Below, piece after piece: positions 59,388-64,000 of a stretch of DNA of 64,000 bases. Both the position numbers and the translations under genes were made by a program. The stretch is from NCBI GenBank assembly GCA_005116835.1, contig SWDM01000018.1, positions 301,893-365,892 on the forward strand. The letters are read 5' to 3'. How positions within the stretch are numbered: position 1 is the first letter of the stretch; each line of letters opens with the position of its first letter. The notes beneath the pieces are model-generated. The model was not told the DNA's origin and made no database searches. It saw only the letters and a list, made by a program, of their open reading frames with translations. Origin of the DNA: Nitrospira sp. GTDB taxonomy: Bacteria > Nitrospirota > Nitrospiria > Nitrospirales > Nitrospiraceae.

Positions 59388-59804
59388 TCACTTCCTGCCG
59401 CAGGCAACTTCCCACAGAGCCTGATTAATACTATCTGGTTCAACCGATAGCCAGTTGCCTTTGTCTACGTAACCACTGGTCGGTATCCCAGTTCCCATGC
59501 CGCGTGAGAACTCCGTGAATGCAAGGAGTCGAAGGCGCTTACCTACGCAGTCGAATTGCTTGTGGGTCATTGTGGACAAGAATCTGGTTGGTCCCCTCGG
59601 ATTTCCTAGCATCCACTTAAAGTCGGTGAGTTGCAACATTGTCACCAGATTCCCCTCCCTGCGAATGGCGTCCTGATCCACGTACAGAGTCTGTAGTCCT
59701 GGCAAGAGATAGTCTTTCTCAACCGCTACCCATTCTGCAAGGGCGGGAGCATTGCTTAGCAACAAGGGTGCTGTCAGTAGCCAGAAGCCCATGAATCGGG
59801 CCAT
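59388..59804 (-). CDS. Surface-adhesin E-like secreted protein
   Basis: A 138-residue protein. From the chosen start MARFMGFWLL the first 23 residues form a signal peptide ending APALA-EW. The mature chain begins WVAVEKDYLLPGLQTLYVDQ and includes WLSVEPDSINQALWEVACG, a pattern shared with small 'surface-adhesin protein E' family proteins. One disulfide is possible between the two cysteines. A frame extends to 59846. No special neighbours. Confidence 0.7.
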   Translation of the reverse strand: MARFMGFWLLTAPLLLSNAPALAEWVAVEKDYLLPGLQTLYVDQDAIRREGNLVTMLQLTDFKWMLGNPRGPTRFLSTMTHKQFDCVGKRLRLLAFTEFSRGMGTGIPTSGYVDKGNWLSVEPDSINQALWEVACGRK

Positions 59805-59995
59805 TGCCAACCTGCGGCAGATCCCCTTCAGATTGAGAGGGTTCATAGTCGAAACCTGGGTGAAATCCCTTGTTGGGTCAACCGGTCTCGGGAGAAGATC
59901 AGCTTAGGATTTTATCCAGGCAGAAGCAACCGCGCAGTAAGACTCCCAAGCCACTTCTTCGACACGTTTCCCAATGAAGATGACGGCGCAATTCG

Positions 59996-60730
59996 TTACG
60001 GAAGAATGATGGCCTGCTCAGAGTGACCCATCGCTTTGAGAGTAGTTTCCAACGCGTCGGTCATCGGCGGGGGGCCGCAGAGAAAGATCACCGTGTCGGG
60101 ACTGGGCGGCGGCAGTTTGGCTCTGAGAATGGCCTCGGTGATCCGGCCAGTGCCTTGCGACCAGCCTTGAGGTGGCTGCTCCAGAATATAATGGCAATGG
60201 AAGCTCGCGTGCTCGCGGACATTCTCGTCCCACTCGTCCCTAAAGATGATATCGGCCTCGCCCTTGTTGGCAAAGACCAGAAACAATTCGACTGGTAGGC
60301 TCTGGGCGAGAATCCAGCGAATGATGGCAATCATCGGGGTGATGCCGGTGCCACCCGCCACAAACCCCACCTGCTTCGCCATGCCGTCCACCCAATGGCC
60401 GCCGGGATTCGGCCCGCTCATCAGCACGGTGTCTCCGGGCTCACGCTCATGGAGATACTTCGACACCACGCCGGTTTCATACCGCTTGACCGTCAAGTCA
60501 AAATACCCAGTGGCGCCTGGCATCGACGATGGCGTGTAGGGCCGTTTTACGGTTTTCCCGTCGATCGTCGCGTGGACATAGAGAAAGTCGCCGGGCAACA
60601 TATCCAACGTGGCGTCGTCAGGTAAGGCAAAGCAGAACGTCTTCGTATCGTGGGTATCGCGATGAATAGCCGTGAGCTCGTAGGGGAGGGGTGTCTTCGA
60701 CTTGATGCGCGTGACAGATCCCGACATCAT
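59996..60730 (-). CDS. FAD-dependent oxidoreductase (ferredoxin/cytochrome-b5 reductase-like)
   Basis: A 244-residue FNR-fold enzyme: FAD-binding KRPYTPSSMPG, a second FAD stretch GVVSKYLHER, and NAD(P)-binding GFVAGGTGITPMIAIIRW, ending IFLCGPPPMTDALE. It should move electrons between NAD(P)H and a one-electron carrier. No Fe-S or haem domain is attached. The N-terminal third is mirrored by a decayed copy at 62328-62636. No obvious electron partner adjoins it. Confidence 0.92.
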   Translation of the reverse strand: MMSGSVTRIKSKTPLPYELTAIHRDTHDTKTFCFALPDDATLDMLPGDFLYVHATIDGKTVKRPYTPSSMPGATGYFDLTVKRYETGVVSKYLHEREPGDTVLMSGPNPGGHWVDGMAKQVGFVAGGTGITPMIAIIRWILAQSLPVELFLVFANKGEADIIFRDEWDENVREHASFHCHYILEQPPQGWSQGTGRITEAILRAKLPPPSPDTVIFLCGPPPMTDALETTLKAMGHSEQAIILP

Positions 60731-60943
60731 GGCTCTATCATACGATTCTCAGAGAAGGGTCGCAACTGAGGGAAATGATAAACGGCAGACCGTGATCTTA
60801 ATCGGATGATGGCTTCTTCATCACATGCAGATGCGGCGATCAGAAACTGGAATTGTATTCCTTTGCGGTTTCAGCAGGACCAGCAATGGGGCCGATCTTA
60901 GTAGGAGAGAAACCATTTGCCGGTCCGGATCATGCCCCTGCGA

Positions 60944-61630
60944 TTAAGGAACCGTGGTCGTTTCAAACGCTTTGACCACAAGAGTTTTCTCTTTCATCCG
61001 TTGTACCAGCCCCGCGTAACTGAGGTCGCGGATGATGCTGGTAAACTGCGCGTGGTAATTGCCGGTGATGCTGGCCCCATCGATGACCACATCGTACACA
61101 AGCCAAGTACCGCGCTGATTCACTAATCGGAAATCGAGGAGCGTGTCCATTTTCTGGCCAGCCAGCTTCGTTTTTACTTCGATAAACCGGTCTTCACGTT
61201 GTTCTGACAGATAGAACACCTGCTCGCCTATATAGTCGTCGATCCTGCCGGCAAACGTGTCTCGGAGCAATTGAACAAAGAGGCCCACAAATTCCTGCCG
61301 TTCACGGCTCGTCAGTTCCATCCAGGGAACACCCAGAGCACGTTTGGCCATCTCTTCATAACTCACTCGACTCCTCACGACCTGCTCGATCCGTTGACGC
61401 CGCTCCGCGGCGCGACCAGGCTGATTCAACTCAGCATCGTCGAGGATATGAACCACCTCGGCAATCGCACTCTTCACGGCTTCTGTTGGAGTTTGCTCGG
61501 CGGCAGCCGTACCAGTTCCAGTCAGCGCCAATAGCCCAACCAGGCTGATGATCGCCGTCCAGCCCAAACCGATACGTTGTGTGGAATCAATAGACCCCTG
61601 GCTCACCGCGTTGTGAAATATATGGCCCAT
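60944..61630 (-). CDS. MlaC/Ttg2D-family periplasmic phospholipid-binding protein
   Basis: A 228-residue secreted protein: signal region IGLGWTAIISLVGLLALTGT, then MlaC-type core with RVSYEEMAKRALGVPWMELT, RQEFVGLFVQLLRDTFAGRI and WLVYDVVIDGASITGNYHAQ. MlaC shuttles phospholipids between the outer membrane and the inner-membrane MlaFEDB complex. No mlaA, D, E or F gene is in the window, so it is an orphan here. Strong ribosome site gaggaggg precedes the ATG. Confidence 0.93.
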   Translation of the reverse strand: MGHIFHNAVSQGSIDSTQRIGLGWTAIISLVGLLALTGTGTAAAEQTPTEAVKSAIAEVVHILDDAELNQPGRAAERRQRIEQVVRSRVSYEEMAKRALGVPWMELTSRERQEFVGLFVQLLRDTFAGRIDDYIGEQVFYLSEQREDRFIEVKTKLAGQKMDTLLDFRLVNQRGTWLVYDVVIDGASITGNYHAQFTSIIRDLSYAGLVQRMKEKTLVVKAFETTTVP

Positions 61631-61965
61631 AGGCTGGCCCTCCTCAATCTTGCCAACAAGGGAGTCTCATCCCATCTATACAGCATGACCCATGCTGAAC
61701 CGGCAAAACGAGAAAACACTATGACCCAACAGGGAAAAGACTAAAGAAGCCAGCGACATGGGTCTGTGGCGCAGAGTCGTCTAATGAAGAAAAGATGGGC
61801 GAGGCCACTGGGGCAATGAGGCAGAATGACAAAGACGGAACGGCCCTGTCTCCCAATTGCCTCATTACGTGGGAAATGGACACATACCCAAACTGAGACG
61901 AAGAAAGGCGGCGCGCTTGTCGGATAACTCGATGGCCTCATCCCCCGCCAGGAATGCCTCAAATA
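61631..61965. other. Gene-free region upstream of mlaC-like gene
   Basis: No supported gene; a minus-strand frame at 61741-61962 lacks a credible ribosome site and composition. The region includes the 3' side of the truncated kinase fragment at 61966. Nothing repetitive was recognised. Confidence 0.4.
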
Positions 61966-62238
61966 TCACCATGCCATTACGCCTTGCCCCTCTCGGACCG
62001 CTTCACGTATCTCCGGTAGGGAACTGAGCCGTTCCACCCACTCGATTTCTTTTTCCAGGATGAGTCCGACTTTATCTGCGCTCTGTCGGGCAAGTTCCTG
62101 AAACCCAAGACCAATTGCCTCGCGGAACGAGTGTTTTGTCTGCCAATACGCATAGGCCAAGCCGAATGCGCCGGAAAGCAGACCGATGGAAAGGATTGAG
62201 AATGTGATCGAGCGCTGAAGACTGACCTGCTTCCTCAT
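61966..62238 (-). pseudogene. Truncated N-terminus of a membrane sensor kinase
   Basis: The frame encodes a signal/TM segment (ITFSILSIGLLSGAFGLAYA) then SFREAIGLGFQELARQSADK and VGLILEKEIEWVERLSSLPE, the start of a Cache-type sensor as in histidine kinases or chemoreceptors, and stops after about 90 residues at GQGVMAW. No kinase or signalling domain follows. The start at MRKQVSLQ is 6 codons into a longer frame. It lies next to another truncated gene. Confidence 0.65.
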
Positions 62239-62327
62239 GGGGCACCGATGAATCATGCCCGCGATGCTGCAACTGAAGCCACTGCTGCTCTACGCCCTGG
62301 GGCTACGCTATGTATTGCTACAGCTCA

Positions 62328-62636
62328 TTACCACTGAATCGTTACGCCCTGGTTGCGCAAGTACTTCAAGATAATGCCAGTGTTGTGGTGTTCCACGGTG
62401 AGATCAATAAAACCAGAAGCACCCGATAGTAAGGATGGCAGGTTGGGGACTTTCCCATATTTACTATCGATCATGACATGGACGTAGAGATAATCGCCGG
62501 GAAACATACCCAAAGTGACATCAGCAGGTAGCCCAAACCGAAACGTCTTGGTGTCGTGGGTGTCCGTAAGAATGTCCATAACGGGATACAGACTCGGCAT
62601 GGTGGTCTTCATACGAGTGACCCTGCCCGTCGTCAC
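62328..62636 (-). pseudogene. Decayed copy of the FNR-like reductase N-terminus
   Basis: About 100 residues align with the N-terminal part of the gene at 59996-60730: DTHDTKTFRFGLPADVTLG here versus DTHDTKTFCFALPDDATLD there, then PGDYLYVHVMID. The FAD motif RPYTPSS is replaced by VPNLPSL and the frame stops after KYLRNQGVTIQW, before the NAD-binding half. GTG start with ggagtcat upstream. Non-functional as a reductase. Confidence 0.8.
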
Positions 62637-62656
62637 ATGACTCCCTGGATCGTTGC

Positions 62657-63109
62657 TCAGCGCTGCATCCCTTTCTCGAAGAATAAGCCGCGGTTGATGT
62701 CGCCGATACTGATCATCCCGACAAGTCTGCCCTTGTCGACAACAGGGATGCGGCGAAAGTTCTTGAGACCCATGTACGAGGCGGCTTCCAGAATAGGATC
62801 GTTCGGCGCGACTGTCATTGGATTCTTGCTCATAATGTCTTCAACTTTTCCACCAAGCACTTCGGAATACCCATCTTCCATCTCGACAAAACTCCTGCTA
62901 TGTACGTTGTCATGAATATAGTCACCATAATTAGGATAGAGCGGTATCAAGACATCCCGCAACGTGATCATTCCTACAAGCTGATTATCCCCCTCGACCA
63001 CAGGAAGGGATCCACAGTGGCGGTTCATCATTTTCATGACGGCGGACCGAATCGTATCTGTCTTCTGAACCATTACGGTACCGGTTGACATGACGTCTTG
63101 GACAAGCAT
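62657..63109 (-). CDS. CBS-domain pair protein
   Basis: A 150-residue protein of two CBS domains: VQDVMSTGTVMVQKTDTIRS and VEGDNQLVGMITLRDVLIPL in the first, VEDIMSKNPMTVAPNDPILE and DKGRLVGMISIGDINRGL in the second. CBS pairs bind adenine nucleotides or SAM and usually regulate a partner. With no fused enzyme, it acts alone or in trans. A strong gagaaggaggcaccc site precedes the ATG. The neighbour across an intergenic terminator is amoC. Confidence 0.92.
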   Translation of the reverse strand: MLVQDVMSTGTVMVQKTDTIRSAVMKMMNRHCGSLPVVEGDNQLVGMITLRDVLIPLYPNYGDYIHDNVHSRSFVEMEDGYSEVLGGKVEDIMSKNPMTVAPNDPILEAASYMGLKNFRRIPVVDKGRLVGMISIGDINRGLFFEKGMQR

Positions 63110-63237
63110 GGGTGCCTCCTTCTCTTAAGATTATGAGAGTTCTCGGCGATAACCGCTTCTGCAGCCTACGCCTGCCTGATACCATGTCGAACCTGCACCT
63201 GATTGGACGACCATTCGATGCATTCAAACAAAATACA

Positions 63238-63273
63238 ACGGGCGACCCCTCACCAAAGTAGGAGGTCGCCCGT
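63238..63273 (-). terminator. Rho-independent terminator of amoC
   Basis: Read on the minus strand, a 10-bp perfect stem acgggcgacc / ggtcgcccgt with an inner cct/agg extension is followed by ttgtattttgtttg, a T-rich tract. It lies about 110 bp after the amoC stop codon and is in the correct orientation. It should insulate the CBS-domain gene from amoC transcription. Confidence 0.85.
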
Positions 63274-63384
63274 GGATGGCGCTGCTTGCGCCGACGGTCT
63301 CTCTATTTTCAGCCGCCCGATCGGTTGACCCCGCGCTTCAGAATCCGGAGAGCAGGGCCAGCCCACCGATACCACCGGCGCGAC

Positions 63385-64000
63385 TTAGTACGGAATCACG
63401 TGCAAGCAATCCTTGCTCTCGTTGTTCCAGACCACATCGCACAGGTTCGACATGCGCGCCACGATCTGCGCCGCCACGCCGCCCGTCCCGCCGAACAACC
63501 CGCACCAGCCCAGGGTCACGAAACCCCAGTGCAACGGCGCCGCAAACAGTTCATCGACGAACCAGAAGGCATGGCCCCACTCGTTGAGCCCCACGTTCGG
63601 GAGAATCATCATCGGGCCCACGATCGCGCCTACCAAGGGGAAGGAGACCGCCTTGCTGAACTGCGGCAACCGGGTCATGGCATACAGATAGCTCGCCACG
63701 CCACACGTAATGTACAGCGGGAACGTGAAGTAGAAGGCAATGATATGGCTGGCGGTGAAGCTGGTGTCGCGGATGATCACCTGATGCCACGAGGCATCCT
63801 GCTCCAGGGTATACGAGCCGGCCCAATAGACGCCGAACACATAGATGGCGAGCCACATCATCCAATAGAAGTACCGCTTCAACTCGGTCTTGGGATCCAC
63901 GTTGGCCACGTTGCGATCACGTGAGTTCCAGATCCAGCCCAGCGTCGCCGCCGAGAAGATGATGTTGGAGATCACGTTAAACCGCCACAGGCCCATCCAC
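63385..64000 (-). CDS. amoC: Ammonia monooxygenase subunit C, N-terminus outside window
   Basis: AmoC is a membrane subunit of the copper ammonia monooxygenase (AmoABC), which oxidises ammonia to hydroxylamine. The visible 205 residues hold several membrane segments; the fragment begins [20 protein letters not shown] and contains [20 protein letters not shown], the copper-site residues in [20 protein letters not shown] (D-x3-H-x12-H) and [19 protein letters not shown]. The C-terminal [19 protein letters not shown] is complete. The gene starts beyond the window, so whether amoA or amoB follow is unseen; AmoC also occurs as extra lone copies. Confidence 0.95.
   Translation of the reverse strand, partial: WMGLWRFNVISNIIFSAATLGWIWNSRDRNVANVDPKTELKRYFYWMMWLAIYVFGVYWAGSYTLEQDASWHQVIIRDTSFTASHIIAFYFTFPLYITCGVASYLYAMTRLPQFSKAVSFPLVGAIVGPMMILPNVGLNEWGHAFWFVDELFAAPLHWGFVTLGWCGLFGGTGGVAAQIVARMSNLCDVVWNNESKDCLHVIPY

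Noticed and set aside
61741..61962. Minus-strand 73-residue frame downstream of the truncated kinase
   Set aside because: Rich in W, C and P as random frames are; no ribosome site or recognisable motif.
63286..63924. Long plus-strand frame opposite amoC
   Set aside because: It is the antisense shadow of amoC; the translated product is histidine/arginine-rich with no domain.

Overview
The window looks like a chromosomal segment of a comammox-type Nitrospira (complete ammonia oxidiser). The main evidence is at the right edge: a minus-strand gene cut by the window end encodes AmoC, the ammonia monooxygenase subunit, with an intact copper-site pattern D-x3-H-x12-H. The remaining genes, recognised by eye, fit a Nitrospira-like autotroph: stand-alone NuoF beside a 2Fe-2S ferredoxin, ferredoxin:thioredoxin reductase catalytic subunit, CbbQ/NorQ and CbbO/NorD, a KamA-type aminomutase and many sensor kinases. 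Species and clade cannot be assigned without a search. I saw no rRNA, tRNA, CRISPR array, prophage or intact insertion sequence.

Layout. 0-3.5 kb: tail of an ABC-F ATPase, a PilZ-like protein, RarA, an alpha/beta hydrolase. 3.8-9.7 kb, all minus strand: pterin genes (FolE, PTPS/QueD family), Fe-S and redox genes (ErpA, ferredoxin, NuoF), a PuuD-like membrane protein, malate dehydrogenase and a small conserved protein. 9.8-18.9 kb: CbbO/NorD, FTR catalytic subunit, a rearranged stretch (13.5-16.3 kb) with a duplicated gene end and gene fragments, twin glycine-zipper lipoproteins, a YggU-like protein and CbbQ/NorQ. 19.2-31.7 kb: a large hybrid histidine kinase coupled to a YkgJ-DUF2156 fusion; divergently an ATP-grasp-like protein, glutaredoxin, KamA, dCTP deaminase family, two glycosyltransferase-like proteins and an SDR. 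32-35 kb: an accessory stretch with a ParE/RelE-type toxin-antitoxin pair and an antitoxin remnant, then GrxD and BolA. 35.5-40.2 kb: a signalling operon of response regulator, Rossmann-fused kinase, second kinase and haem-binding DUF3365 protein. 40.3-51.4 kb: AI-2E-family transporter, bactofilin, class A PBP, Na+/solute symporter, FKBP, Uup-like ABC-F, MltC. 51.4-60.7 kb: an FG-GAP lipoprotein, a SigZ-like sigma factor with an ArsI-type dioxygenase, a tight five-gene operon ending in Tag, small envelope proteins and an FNR-type reductase. 60.9-64 kb: MlaC, two truncated genes, a CBS-domain protein and amoC with a clear terminator.

The most unusual feature is the intergenic DNA. At least two families of long imperfect hairpins recur. 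Family A has five copies of about 125-195 bp around a GGAGGCGTACCCTC / GGTACGTTGAGG core, with middle arms that change together between copies. Family B has a TGCGCGCATCGAACGAG ... GCGAGCA core with variable outer stems and usually lies just downstream of a stop codon. A third class consists of hairpins whose arms are built from one short repeated word, a different word at each site (GTTTCAC, CTGGTTTGTTTGGTT, CTCTAGCCCCTCGCC, TTCAACATTCA, GACTCATGA and others). Some of these arms run into gene ends and supply the last or first codons. This is the best candidate in the window for something poorly described.
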